Assembly (NCBI GenBank): GCA_963970005.1
Contig: CAXAMN010025317.1
Span: forward strand, 248,000-311,999
DNA from: Durusdinium trenchii
Lineage: Eukaryota; Sar; Dinophyceae; Suessiales; Symbiodiniaceae
DNA: 64,000 nt
Direction of reading: 5' to 3'
Shown here: positions 35,682-48,502 of the stretch, in pieces
How positions within the stretch are numbered: the first letter of the stretch is position 1
Layout of the letters: each line of letters begins with the position of its first letter
Made by a program: the position numbers and the translations under genes
The notes under the pieces: generated by a model
Told to the model about the DNA's origin: nothing
Database searches by the model: none
The model's input: only the letters and a program-made list of their open reading frames with translations

Positions 35682-36401
35682 TTGGTTCGTTGATTAAGAA
35701 AGAGACATGATCCAAGATATAGATTAATTTATTATAGAGATAAATTATAAAATGCATGTTGGTAGAACATGTTTCCTCCAGTCCTCCTTCCAAAAGTTAT
35801 TGAAACATGGCGGTGTCTTGAGGAAAGCCAAACGCCAAGCAGCTGAAGTATGCTAAAGGCAGCTAAAGCGGTTGAAGTTTCCGGATTCCACCCCCAAACA
35901 ATCACATAACATAGATTGATTAATTATATAAATAGTAATTATGACTTTGGGAGTTCCCCCCCCTGTCCCTACTCCGCGGAAACGGATGGACACCAACACC
36001 TGGCCGGTTGCATGTTGATTCTTCATCACAGGTGGACACATCACCTGCGCCGCCGCAGCATTTAGGCTACCAGTTGTTTTGTTTTCTTTTTTCTTCCTCG
36101 GTCGGTGCGAATACTTTGGTGCAAACACGCGCCCGCCAGTTGGCTGGAGGCCAACACGAAGTGAACAGAGCGAGCAGGCCGGGGCAGTGTTTTTGCACCG
36201 TCGATGGATCCGATAGGAGATGGGTCCGAACGATTGGTCACCTATAAGAACTTCCTTACTACCAGGAACCCCTTGTGGCTCCCAAATGCTTGTTGAAAGC
36301 ACTACCATTTTTGGGCTGTTGTTTGGCTGTTTGCTTGACCATCATGCGATGATGGGAATGTTGGAGACTTTCTCCCTATATATAGACAGTTTCTTTCTGC
36401 T
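35682..36401. other. Little coding signal
   Basis: One possible short exon is 36032-36072 (VDTSPAPPQHLGY, AG before, GT after). The rest is AT-rich, without exon signal. Confidence 0.35.
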
Positions 36402-36551
36402 GTGAAGAGGGCCAAGCAAAACCGCCAGCTTGCAAACGCCCCAAGAAACGCTGGACCCCAGATTGCCTCCTTGGTGGGTCACGTTCCCGTGTGGGGGCTC
36501 CACACGCCCCACCACCTGGGCCAGGCTGTGAAAGCTTTGTGCACAGCTTGA
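36402..36551 (+). CDS. Candidate 3' terminal exon
   Basis: A + strand frame with good codon bias encodes RAKQNRQLANAPRNAGPQIA then HVPVWGLHTPHHLGQAVKAL and ends in TGA at 36549-36551. Two minus-strand frames and one further + frame are also open here, so the choice is uncertain. No family is recognised. Confidence 0.3.
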   Translation: MKRAKQNRQLANAPRNAGPQIASLVGHVPVWGLHTPHHLGQAVKALCTA

Positions 36552-37440
36552 ACCAATGGCGTTTGCATCGGCCAGTTTCTTGGAAAAGCTCAGGCGCGGA
36601 CCACAGCAGCGTGAAGGGGCCACAGGGTGCGACTGCTAAACACATCTAAACAGTATTTTGCAAGGCTTGGCCTCCACTGTTGTCTTTCATAACACTCAGG
36701 TTTTTTGGTAGAATTTCCAGAAGACTAGTTGTCGAATGTTGTCGATACATCATTAACTTCTTACACAATCACTACTTACTTGAGAACCGAGCCAAGATGA
36801 GCCAAGATCTTTCACTGCCTTATTCAATCTCTGCATATGCAGGCTCTTCATTGCTCCTCCTATCACAAGAATCGCAATGGCTTCAACCAACAAACCACAT
36901 GGCTCACACAGATTGCCATTCATTGGACGATGTGCGATTTAATGTTTGAGAGATGGCGCATCGCAAGGCGTAGCAAGGCGCATGGCATGATCCAAGACTT
37001 GATCCAAGACGTGTGGTGACCGATCCTTTCGTGTGGTGGCCATACCAAGCCGGATCGATGCAGATCACCGCACCGATGCGGATGCCCGGCACCAACCTTC
37101 GTCCGGGACGGTAAGGACGGTCCGGCCCCTGGTCGGACCAACGCCACCGCAGACCCGTTCGAGATCACGGTCGGTCGGTCATCGGTCGGTTCTCATAGCG
37201 AGGCATGGATATCGTGGCTTTCCCAGCTCCAGCAAAGCAGCTGGGAGTTCAACAGGCGAAGCCGACCGAAGAGCGTGCGACTTGATGCGACCCAGAAAAA
37301 GAGACCCACATAGAGGTCCCAAGAGTTTCTCATGTTGATTCTCGATCGTTCTTGGCGTTTCCTGTGACATCAATCCGCCATACAAGCCATCCATGCCTTT
37401 TGCATGTGTTTTTTCTTTTTTCAAAAATACCCCTGGTCAG

Positions 37441-38360
37441 TTCTGTATCGCCATGGCGGAGGTTTCTTGGATGCTTTGGTCGAGAAGCTTGGCTTGCGCT
37501 TGGCGGACGGCGGGTCCACGGCGTGCCATCACGGTGTGTTCGCGGACCGTCCTGTCGCTGCCGTTCTGATCTGGGGCTGGCCCAGATTAGTCCAGATATG
37601 AGGTTAGGTCATGTTAGGTCAGCTTGATGGTTGAGCAATGGCATTATGTATTTATAAATAAGTATATTATTGCTCTCTATTTAATTTGTGTTATATAGTA
37701 ACGTTTCATGCCAGTGTTGAAGCAGTATGGCTTCACTTCCGTATAGCCATGGCTTCTATATGATTCAATATAGATGACGGGCACGGCGGAAACCAGAGGT
37801 CAAGATGTGTGACAGGCGCCGCCTACCTGTCGACACTTCATCCACACTGATCAATGACCCAGACACGACCCATGGGACTGCCATAGGACTGCCGCCCCAG
37901 ACAGACCCCCCCGAACCACCACCCCAATGCAAGCGTATATGGCAGTCCCATGGGTCGTGTCCTGGGTATGCCACTTCAAATCCTGTTTGCCACGAGTCAC
38001 TCGTATCGAATCGACGCGCCTTCGTATGTTGGCATCTCAACGGTTGGTTAGGACATCTAAGCCAAAAGCACCTGGCGCCACAACCCATCGTATCATACTA
38101 TACCAGTACCCTTCCAGGCTTTTGGTGTCCAACAATTCTGAAGCAGCCCAGCTCGGGGGCCATTGGCTCCTCACGGCTCCTGGCTTCTCCTCCTTTTTTC
38201 GTGTCTATCGTCGATACGTTGACCGAAACACCACGGGCGTTCCTACCACCGACTTCACCGAGGCTTCCAGGCGCGAGCCGCCCGCAGAGATGCTTCCAGC
38301 GAACCGCCCGGGGCCGCAGTTGAGCCGGACCGAGTCGGGAGGCGGAGGAGGTTGGAGGAT
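37441..38360 (+). CDS. Candidate exons of an unknown gene
   Basis: Segment 37441 to about 37570 follows GGTCAG and encodes YRHGGGFLDALVEKLGLRLA then FADRPVAAVLIWG, with a possible GC donor. Segment 38271 to about 38360 follows TTCCAG|G. It reads either ARAARRDASSEPPGAAVEPD in phase 0 or a different frame with TTDFTEASRREPPAEMLPA. Both are exon-like, and I cannot decide between frames or show that the two segments belong together. A MITE lies between them. Confidence 0.3.
37858..37966. mobile_element. 109-bp MITE, CCCAGACACGACCCATGG ends
   Basis: The left arm CCCAGACACGACCCATGGGA continuing CTGCCATA (37858-37885) is the reverse complement of the right arm (37938-37966), except for one inserted base. 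The interior is C-rich. A related single end, CCAGACACGACTAATGGAAC, lies at 55017, so this is a dispersed family. Confidence 0.75.
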
Positions 38361-39911
38361 GGGACAGATGTTTGGGACGGGACGTGGGGACGTGGCCACC
38401 GATGGTCTTTGGAGGTGGTCCTTTGGAAAGGGACCGACTATGGGAGTTGATTGGTTTACCCAGCTATGTGGTGACGGAGGAGTGGCTTTGGCACGGAAAA
38501 CCATCAGAAACCCTGGTGTCTTGGAGTTTTGGGTTCTGGCTGGTTCTGGGTCTACGATCGGATTCAATGCCGGGATTGTTCCGGTTCGTTGTGAAATCAA
38601 CTCAAGAGCCGGCTAGCCAATCAACGGAGACCTGCAATGGACCCATGAATCGGTCTGGCTTTCCAAGACAGCAAGCGCTTTCCCACCAGTGGTTGGGAGA
38701 TCATCAGATGCACTTTGGGGTTATCAAACGACGCCCCGGATCGAAAGGAGCATTCCAGCTTGAAGTCGAATCAACGACTATATTATATCCTATGACATAT
38801 TACGAAAGCCAGCCGATAGGCTAGGCTGGAGTTGTCGATGGGCGAACGAAGTGAGTATCGGAGTGTGGGGGGTTGCAAACCAGAGCCTGGTGGGAGAGAG
38901 CGACAACAATCACAGGGTATAGTGCAAATGTATGTTTTAGGGGTCTTGGCGATGCGAGTGATGCAAATGACGCTGAATAGTGTATCATATTGACTAGGGG
39001 GAGTTTTGGTAGAGGACAGGAAAGGGGAGACTGCGTGCTGAGGGAGCCGACCAAGCTAACCAGGCGTGTCCATCCATTTAGAGGACAGAAGCGGCGAGAT
39101 TTGTGCAAGCCAGAATCTTTTTCTCACAGAGATAGCGTTCGGACAACGCAGCATTTGTTTCATCTTTACAGCTGCGTCTTGATATGGGATCTCCTTTTTG
39201 CTCTGTAAAGAGGTGCCCCATATTGAGGTGGGCTCACCCGATTTATGAGTGCAGGAGTGAGTGCAGGTAGAGGACAGGAGAGGAAATAGAGTGCAGTCAG
39301 GAACCTTTGAGTTGCTTGGGGGCCCCTTTGTATTGTGAAAAGTGTGTTATCTGGATGAAAATTGGCACCTCTCAGAGCTACAGACGCCCAAGGGAGTCGG
39401 ACTTTTGTACGGATCGAAGCCTATCCTATGCCCAGTAACAGTGGCTGGGAGTTGATGAGCCCAGGTGCAAGACAGGAGAAGCAAACAGCAGGCAAGCACC
39501 CCTCTCTTACTTAGGGCCCTTTTTCAGCTTGAAAACGTTTCTGAACCAAGATGTGTGAATGCTTTGCTCAATTCAGGGATGCAAATGTCCTTCTCAATTC
39601 AACCTTTCTCCTCACGCATGGGCTCCACTTCCATCCTATAACCGCTAGCAGTGAATCGGCATTGATCAGGGCCCCCCTGCATAAAAAGCTAAAGAGCCTA
39701 TCATATGGACCTTCAATGCGAGACTTTGCGCCTCTTTGCCTTCTATTTCCTCATGCCTGACAGCAATTGAAGTGCGCTGCCGACTTTCACCCCACAACCA
39801 CATTGATGTCTTCTGACGGAGGTTGGCTTTCGTCCCCTCTTCTCAGGTTATATAAGTTTAAGAATCTAATTGAACGAGTGGTCAATTATACTTGGGATCT
39901 TGCGTGCTCAG
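38361..39911. other. No gene recognised
   Basis: I see no exon with convincing borders or codon bias. A small hairpin, CCAGCCGATAGGCTAGGCTGG in parts, lies near 38810-38830. Confidence 0.35.
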
Positions 39912-40867
39912 CCGACTGCACTTCGAGGCTGTCGCCGTCTCACAGCTGAAGGGCCGCATCTCGGAACCAGTGACCCGAAAGCCAGTGGAAACGATTTTTG
40001 GGAGCTTGGGGGCGGCCGGCGGGATTGTTGCCTGACGCGTTTTGAGGCCAAGTCGGGCAATCTCGAATCTATAACCATATATTACTTTTTGCTATATCAA
40101 CTATTATCAACTGCTGATGGTAAAGAATGTCTGACCGCCAAGACTCCGTACATGCAACTGGGAGTTGATGTTCAATGACTGTCCGTTTTTCTTCATATTT
40201 GTTCCCCTATGCTTGGATGGTGCCCTATTCTTGTTGAACCAAATGAGCGTGAAACCAACCACAACTGAACAACACTGAAGTGGTGAAGAGGTCGCCCAGG
40301 TCGCATCTAATGCTTTAGAAAGGTACCTGGGCCGCCCTGGGCACCCCTGCAGAAGGGTCCTTAAAGTCAATGTGTTTCAATGTTCGTGAAGGCTTGTGGC
40401 TCTAAGCTCTTACCAGTTGGGCGTGTGATGGCTGTTCCCAAACATTGGGGCTGCCAAAAACACGTGTTCAAGCGAGAAAACGTGGAACAAATGAAGCACG
40501 CACCGGCCATGTTTTCGGGTTGCCTTGTTTGGCCGCCTTGCAGAACCAATCTGTGCAAGTAGTGCACCATTGAAGGCAGGAAACGCACAAATACTTCAAC
40601 AGTCGAGTATGCCTGGCTTTTGATATACAGTTTTCTGGTGCCGGTTGCCATCCTAAGAGGTGAAGCGCATCACCCCACCCATGCATTTTTGAACGGGTTC
40701 ATGCTTTTGGGGGATTGTCGTTGTTCAAAAAGATCGGACAGATGAGCAGTGTTTTGATGCCATGTTGTGTGTTTTGCAAGGTCAACGCCAAAGACTGCAT
40801 ACGCTTCTTGGCGTGCTGCTTGGCATCAACCGGAAGGGACGCGTGGTGTTCCAACGGGTGGAGACTG
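39912..40867 (+). CDS. Two candidate exons
   Basis: Segment 39912-40035 has strong third-position G/C, reads RLHFEAVAVSQLKGRISEPV then ETIFGSLGAAGGIVA, and ends in TGA, so it may close a gene. Segment 40781-40867 follows GCAAG, reads QRLHTLLGVLLGINRKGRVV, and stops before GTGTTC. They may be the end of one gene and the first part of the next. No family is recognised. Confidence 0.35.
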
Positions 40868-41378
40868 GTGTTCCAACGGTGGTGACCGGTTGAAGTACTT
40901 GGTCAAGTGCCCATGGAAACCGACTGCCCCCCAAACAGCATGTCCTCGACTTGGGATTGCCCTCTACCTATCCAAGATCCATGCTTCCTTTGGTTGAACC
41001 ATCTTGAACCTAAGCACGCCTTTGGCCCAAGTAACCATATTGCACCTGAACCGTGGCACCTTCTGGTGAAGATTGCAGTCTGCTGTGCGGCTAAGGTGAA
41101 GAGGATGAACGATTGTTTTCGGCCTTGACTTACTACAATGACGAGGCAAGCTTCGGCCACAAAGCGCACGTGGAATGAACATGATGGCCATCAATATAGA
41201 AACGTATAGTACAATCATGTATAATCCAGTCAGATTCATCAGCTTCAAAAAGTATCAAACACTGAATTGATGCGACTGGAGACTTCTTTGGTGTCTCCAC
41301 TAGTTCACTAGTTCACTACTTTTGACGATCCTTTCTGTGACGATCCTTCAAAGAACACACCTGGAAGGATTTTTGAAG

Positions 41379-44300
41379 GTCTTCATGCCCCCAAGAGACT
41401 CCAACACCTCCATCGCCATAGAGCCCCGCCTTGAGGCCCTGCGCCGAAGGGTGGCGACTGACTGGATTGAGGTGGCGCTTCCGTTGGTCCCAATGGGGCA
41501 GCAAGTTAGGGGGGGGCAGCGGACATGTGGGGTTCGGATCCAATGTTCAGCATATTCAGGGGGGGTGAATTGAGGAAATGACTCTGACATTTCAGGGTTA
41601 GCAGCGAACGTGTGTGTCACTGTACCTGCAGCTGGCCACTCAGCCGGCAAAAGAGGAGAACAAGAAGAAACACATGTTCTGGTTTCGACTTCGAGGGTTC
41701 CATTTCCGCAGCCTTGTCTTGGGCCAGTGCTTTTTTCCTGGCGCGAGTGATTCATTCACCGATGCTTGCGGGGCTTCCCCGCTTCTACCGGTTTGTTTTG
41801 GGTCGGGACGCTCCAAGCTTGATCCGTCGACCTCGAGGCGTTTGGCTTCCTGCCCGGACGCTCCAATTGGCTCCTCAAAGCTTGAAGGGTTTGGTGATCC
41901 CACAACCCCTCCCTGTGAGGGTCCAATCCCTCCATATAAGGGTGCAGGAGCGTTTGGATGATACTTTTTCATCGGGTGCTGAGTGAGAACAACACCTCAC
42001 GGGGCCATTATCACTTGCTCTCCATGTAGGTGATTTCTGCAATCGAGCAGGAGGTGCCAGAGCGCTGCTTGATTGCAAGGATGAAGGTGTTTCAGATGTG
42101 TTTGCAAGATTTTGCAAGGGCATTTCTTGATAGATACGCCTGAAGCACTGTCAGAGCAATGCCTCACACTCTATTGACATCTACTAACTGCAGCTAGGGC
42201 GGGGCGGGAGAATATATACTTGTGAGGGGAGGCGGGGGCGCATATGGTTTTTTGTGAGGTGTGGTTGTGTGTGTGTGCTTTTGGTGGCCAAATGGCTGGA
42301 GTTCAGAATCATTACTGGATTATTTGATCGATCTTGGGAGCTTTGTTCCGAACAGGACCGGGCGACGAGTCCCTCAGCGCCGCCCTCCAAGCGGACTTGG
42401 AGGCAGAGCAGAGCACCGGACGTGATTCTCCAAGAACTCTGAAAATTGTTCGTTGCCACATGCCAAATGCATACTTTGTGTGAGGGGCACATTGATTCAT
42501 TCAACTCTTTGCGTTCAGAACAATTTCGGATGTATGAACCCCTAGGCTAGGACGACTTCCCGACCGACCAACCGTGCAAAAACGTCCGACATTTCCTGAT
42601 TGTTTTATAGAAATGGCACTTGTTGGGAACGTGGGGTATATAATTTGTTCCCATGTCTGTTTGAACTGACTCAACTTCGCATCAGGACTGGTCCAATTGG
42701 TGCACAGAGGCCACCGGGCCGTCTTCGGGCCGTTACGGACCGCATTGTGAGGGATGTGAAGGATCATTCCAGGATGGGGATCACCAGGAAAATAGTGAAC
42801 ATGAATCATGACTTATCATTAAGATATTATGTGAATTTAAGTCTAAGTGTGTATGGACAAAGAGGAGGGAAAACAATCTGGATATATATATATATATTGT
42901 ATTAATGTTGTGTGATTCATCATGTATCATGATGGAACATCTATCATGTTTACATCTATATGCCTCTGTTGATGAATAAATCACCCCTGTATCCGGGAAA
43001 TGTTTGACATTGTGTGATAATCCTGATTCTGAATCTCCAGGGGCGGGGAAAACCAACCAACAACCAACATGAGTTCCTCCCTTGTCTCTTCCACTTCGCT
43101 TACCCTCGTGTAGGTGAGGCATGGCCCAGCTACTACACTCGGCCAGAATTGCTTGTCCAGGTGGGCGAGGTGTACATCTACTTTGCTTTCCTAGACATGA
43201 AAGGCGACCGAGGTTTGCTGATGCAAGTGGCGCCTTGTTCTTTTTGTTGTCGTTGCTGATGGGATCGCGTGAAGAATCATCCTGAGAGATGCTGAGAAGG
43301 GAAGGCCACGGACGAATCGACCCTTTGGACCCAGTCATCACGTAGGTCGATAGGTCGAGCATCGGCGCGACCGAGTTCTTGGGCGGTGGCGAGGGGTGAG
43401 CTGGCGCCCGCATCACATGTCATAGAATTGGGGGGGCCGACCTGTTGACCACAGAAAATGCACAGAATAGACGACTGGAGAGGTCAACCTACCAGGGATG
43501 AAACATGAACATTGATCCCTCCAAGGCAAGCTTTCTCAACCAACGCAATGCTCGGCCTTGAGAATCATTCTCGGGTATTGAGCAGCAGGTTGATTCAGGA
43601 TCGCAGGATCGCAGGATCTCATGAACATGCGTTTGCGTGTCTTATCCACGTGGCATTTGTGGGAATCAACACGTCACACATCATCACACCCATGCGACGT
43701 AAGAGACATGGCCTACATGACTTGTTGGCCTACATGAAGTGGAATCGACGTCACAGGCACCTGCTAGTGGCACATCTTCAGTGTTTATATATATATATAT
43801 TTATATTGAATGGCCGTCCAGTGGCCCGGTCCTCCAGTTCAGTGAGGTGCGCGGGTGGTCCTTGGAGCGTTTCTTCTGAGGTCAAGCACCTGCAGATGTT
43901 ATTGGACGTGCCTTCCATCAGCAGCCTCATCGCAAATCTTCAGAAGACCAGGTGCACGTCTCGCACCGCTTCATGCCCTGGGTTTTGCAAGCATTTCATG
44001 CGGCAAGTTGGATCTGAAAAAACTCATTCTTTGCTTTAGCGGGGCGCCCAGGGATTGGCATGTGATGATTTTCTTGGACCTAAGAAACTCCTCAAGTGAC
44101 TGAGCAAATCATGGCCTTGCCTTTTCGCCACGGTCTTTCGATGAAAGCCCGCCCGGGTTGGGCCGAAGTTACCAGAAAGATCCAGAAAGACTAGTTGCCA
44201 GCAGAGCAGTTGCGGAAGAATACCAAATAGTTACGGAAGAAAAGGTTTCAGAAGAATGAAGGGTTTCATAATACTTCGTTCAACTTCGTTCGGCCCATGG

Positions 44301-47282
44301 TGAGTCTTCTTTCACCGTGCTTTGCATTTGCTTCGGAGCCTCCAGATGATCTTGCCAAAGCACGGTCCAAAACCGATTCAGCGTGAAATCGCTGTCCTGT
44401 GTGTGTGTGAGAGAATGCATGAGAAAGACTCACCAAGGGCCCTATCTAGATGAATCTTTTTGGAGTTGCTTGGGCCGCTGTGAAGGCGATGGGCACAAGC
44501 TACTTGGCGGATGATGGCACAGCAAGAGAATGCGGAGCTGCTCGGGCGTCAGCATGTGCAGATGCTACAGTGCCTGGGCGGTTTTGGAGCGAATCGCCAT
44601 GCACCAGTCAGCAGAAACACAGCGCCCTGCTGACACTTTCAGCAGCGAATTCTGATCCCTCGCTCACCGATCAGTCGAGCCACTCGGAAACCCAAGGGAC
44701 TCAGGCCTCACTCTGAGGCCCCCCTGAGGCCCAAGGATTGGGGGCAGTCTTGAATCATTGTGAATCATATTATGATGTAGACTCTTGATTAATAAACCCA
44801 CGATATGAAGAGGACTTCCAATTCAAACGGAAGGGTTTATTCACTACATTACTGTATATATGTTTTGAATTGGGGGGGGCAAACCCCTAATATCACCGGA
44901 ACGTGAATGAAAGTGAAGATGTTTAATGATGTTTCGCGCATCCTCCCCTGAGCATGCATTGGGCCTCACGACGCTTTTTGATACCTTTTGTGTTGTAGGG
45001 ACCCCTCACTTGAACCACTGCTTCTCCTTTTGAGGCAGTGGCTCCTGGTCGCCAAGGAGCAGCGGAGTTGAGTTGGGCAAAAGCCGGGGGGGGACCCAGC
45101 TTGAACCCGCATAGCTAGGGTTTTGACCCTCACAGCCAGGGTTTTGGACCGAACCAACATGTTTGAGGGTCCATGAGCCTTTGGGTAGTCAATTTCTGCA
45201 AAGCCCTCCTCCATCAACTCTTGGGCCACTGAGCGAACGACAGTTCCGAATGTGTTGAGACAGAGGGCAGCTGGAGGGTTCGCTCAGTTGCATCAATGAG
45301 TGGGAAGATGGTGACTGCTCATTGGGCGACTGGGTATGTGGCCGCATGTAGCAGCTGCAGTGTTCAGACGGACACCCAGCAGCTTGACATCTTCAATTAC
45401 CAGCAGCTTCCTATGGTCCAGTCTCATGTAAGCCTGTCCCTTTTCTCCGATTTCAGGCGGCCTGAGGTTTTCACTGCACACCATGAGCCATTCGTTCTAT
45501 GATCACCTGGCAGAAGCACCTGGTTCAAAGCAGGGTCCTGAAGCTTTCCCGCACTACTCCCTGTTAACTGGTCCCTCCAAATAACACGGTGAAGGCATTT
45601 TGGGAGGCACCCAGTGGTCCCAGGAGAATGCTGCGGCCGAACTACCGGAGCACGGGCTCAAGCAGTCCTGGGAGACCTGCTTCAGCTGCTTGGGCGATGC
45701 CGTTGTGACCCAAGCGACCTACCCGGTCAATGGATGACCTTTAAATACCACCTTTTTGGTGCTTTGTTTGGGGATTGGTCGCCCCACTACACACATAAGA
45801 ACCGATGGAAATCATTTATATATATATATATATACATAGACAACTCGTCTTTTTCAAGAGTTTCTATGGAGTTTCTTTCTTTTAAAGCACAAATCATGCA
45901 GGTTCCGCCATGTTCCGCCGAGGTATGCTTTTTTTCCATGTTGTTCTCTATCGAATACGGATCGGATTTGTGGTGAGCCCACTGCTGAAGAAAAGGGTTT
46001 TGTTGTTGTCCAATGGGAGAGACCTCGTGTGTGTGTGTGTGCTTCTTAATTGTGGTGCAGTTGGCTTTCGGAAGCTAGTAGCTAGCAGTTGCTTTTCCCA
46101 AGGTGGTCTACAGAAGGTGCCTTGGCACGACTTCGTGGACAGCCTGCAGGAGCAATTCCTCAAAGGCTTTTGCCCGAAGGACCCGCTTCCACAGCCTGAA
46201 AGAAGATTTCAGGAATGAACAGGTCCACGCAGAATGGGTCGAAACGTGGAATACATGGTCGTATTTTTAGCAAGAATTGCTGCAATCAGTGAGTATCAAT
46301 ACATTAAATCAGAAAACCATGCCAGCACTGCTATGGTTTTATCATCCCCGCTTCTTACATCCTAGCCAGAAGGAGACGCAAAACGTCTTGCTGGTCAGCA
46401 TTCCTGGTGCCTAGAATTCACTTGGGACTGGGGATGGATGTCGGACCTTGAAAAACCGACGTAGGTACAAGGTATTATAGAAGCATATATATATATATAT
46501 GTGTATAACATGTGTTTGCAAGCTGACTAGTGGACAACCATCATCTCTCATCAAAAGAGATGGCTCTTGACGAGCTGAAACATTGGCTACGCCCTTGTCC
46601 TTCCAATCACTTCAGATCCGGTGCTTGGGCACGACTGGTGCTACTTCGTTCCAGGACCTTCTGCAGCCCTTGCGGCGGCGTCTCATCAAGGACGGAGACC
46701 ATGCTGCTCGTCACCGACCGGGCCCGGTGGTGGGTTAGAGTTGGGGCCCGCGTGAAACGGGGTCGTGGATCCCAGTAAATTGGATATAGCCGGTCAAAAA
46801 TAATAGTTGTCAGATGATTCTACAGAACGTCACCAGATACCATCATATGTGGGACGTTAGTGTGGGACATTACACTACAGTGATTACAGCCCTTTAGCCA
46901 CTTGCGTAGAGATTCCAGGCACACAGCTGCAAAATTCTAGAATAGAAATATATAAAGTATCCAAGAATTCCAAGCTTCTATTTTACTTGGTTGCACTTTT
47001 CGATGTTGTTTCACCCAGGAACTGTCTCATGTTGGACTTTGTGGGGTCGGTTTAGCATCCTCTCCAGTCACTCTGGATCATCAAGCTTGGCTCCCTTGGC
47101 ACGGATCTCCTTGGCTCCCTTGTTTCGAGGTCACTCGGCAACATTGGGAATTGCTTTTGGACGCTTACAGCGACTCCATCTCCGACATTTTGGACGCTTT
47201 GCTCGAAGAGGCCGATTGGATGAAGAGCTTGACTGGAATTGTGGATGGCCTTCTTGCAATGGAATTGTGGATCCTGAAGTGA
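41379..47282 (+). CDS. Long multi-exon gene of unknown function
   Basis: Two blocks of phased exons are seen. Block 1: 41379-41504, 42030 to about 42132, 42356-42421, 43114-43212, 43881-43951 and 44523-44580. Block 2: about 45368-45427, 45624-45725, 46117-46179, 46655-46726 and 47130-47282. In block 2 every junction is phase 0, with donors GT, GT, GA, GT. Peptides include RLEALRRRVATDWIEVALPL, ISAIEQEVPERCLIARMKVF, SYYTRPELLVQVGEVYIYFA, AELLGRQHVQMLQCLG, LKQSWETCFSCLGDAVVTQA, HDFVDSLQEQFLKGFCPKDL, and LLDAYSDSISDILDALLEEA. The end is either TGA 47280-47282 or a GTGAGA donor overlapping it. The join between the blocks does not fit in phase, so an exon is missing or there are two genes. The product would be mostly helical, but I recognise no domain. 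Confidence 0.5.
44775..44849. mobile_element. ATGTAG MITE family, short copy
   Basis: The element begins ATGTAGACTCTTGATTAATA followed by AACCC, and ends GGGTTTATTCACTACAT. The arms ATGTAG and AATAAACCC are inverted. The ends match the element at 58188-58279, and a single end occurs at 12638. It sits in the intron-like gap between the two exon blocks of the surrounding gene. Confidence 0.6.
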
Positions 47283-47810
47283 GAAAAACGGGATGGATTT
47301 TCTTCCTAGTGCCCCCCTAGATTGGTGACTTATGCGGGATTCGTGGCCAGCCACGTGATGAAGGTAATGAACAATGATACAAGCTCTTCCAATCTTCCAA
47401 CCTTCAACATCAACATGAGTGACCTCAAAACACTCGATTGTTAAATTGTAGGACCAGCCCACTGCATCCAGCACTTCATTCAAAAGGAACTGGCACTTCT
47501 ATTTTGACCCAGTATGAGCTGCGCTTGTAATGGCGACAGGCTAAAATAGATTAAACAGGGCCTGTGCTGGGCTGCCAAAACTAAGTTCTGGTTGCATTTT
47601 GGAGAAGTATCAGTTGTCTTGGGAGACTCTTTTGTACAGATCACAAAACACCTGACAGCCATGATGCTAGACCAGCATGTCCATCAAGGAAGATCTTAAA
47701 ATTGTGGTGTGCCGGTGTGACCCGGATTTCGGACTCGGATGTGACGCGGAGCTGTTGGCTCACTTGTGACGCGTTCGTGCTCACCTTTGGATCTGGTTTG
47801 CCCTGCCCCC

Positions 47811-47829
47811 CCCCCCCACCCCCCCCCCG
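47811..47829. repeat. Poly-C tract
   Basis: About 19 C with one A, on the complementary strand a G-run. It is close to the GTA satellite. Confidence 0.8.
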
Positions 47830-47910
47830 CGCCACGAAATCTGCACTTCATCTCCAACACCCGTGCCTGCCACAAAATCAATATTTTAAGGTGTGCCCGT
47901 GTGCCTGTGA

Positions 47911-47917
47911 GTAGTAG

Positions 47918-47954
<37 letters not shown>

Positions 47955-48031
47955 AGGAGTAGGAGTAGTAGTAGGAGTAGTAGTAGTAGTAGGAGTAGGA
48001 GTAGGAGTAGTAGTAGTAGGAGTAGGAGTAG

Positions 48032-48074
<43 letters not shown>

Positions 48075-48075
48075 T
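47911..48075. repeat. GTA/GGA trinucleotide satellite
   Basis: AGT/GTA triplets are interrupted by GTCGTC and GGAGTA blocks over about 165 bp. Ser/Arg or Thr/Pro-only open frames across it are artefacts. Confidence 0.95.
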
Positions 48076-48502
48076 TTAGTAGTAGCTTTGGTGTCGCAAA
48101 TGAGTCCGCTTTGGTGTCGCAAGTGAGTCTATCCTGGGTAGGTTTTGGTGTCGCAAGTGAGTCAGTTTTTTAGTGAGACCCTTGCCCTCGGAAAGGTTTG
48201 TGTGAATCAAGTGGGTTAGGGGATTGGAACGTGTGCAGCATGTGGTTGGTTTCTGGTGGTTCGTCAACATGGCTGATGCATTGGAAGTGCATGAAGTCCC
48301 CACTAAGACTAGGAACTCATGTCCAGCAATCCCTAATACAATAGAGACAACTTTCCGAGATATTTGCTGAGCAGAACTTCCTATGAATCATTGAACGCAT
48401 GTCACTTCGCATTTGGGCCCCCTGCCCCCCACTCTTCTCCGCTTGAGGCCCCTCCGGGCCATAAGGAAAGCACGGCCCCGTTCGCCACCACCTGGCCGGC
48501 AG

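Noticed and set aside
47886-48173. Ser/Arg and Thr/Pro repeat open frames
   Set aside because: They are translations of the GTA/GGA satellite.
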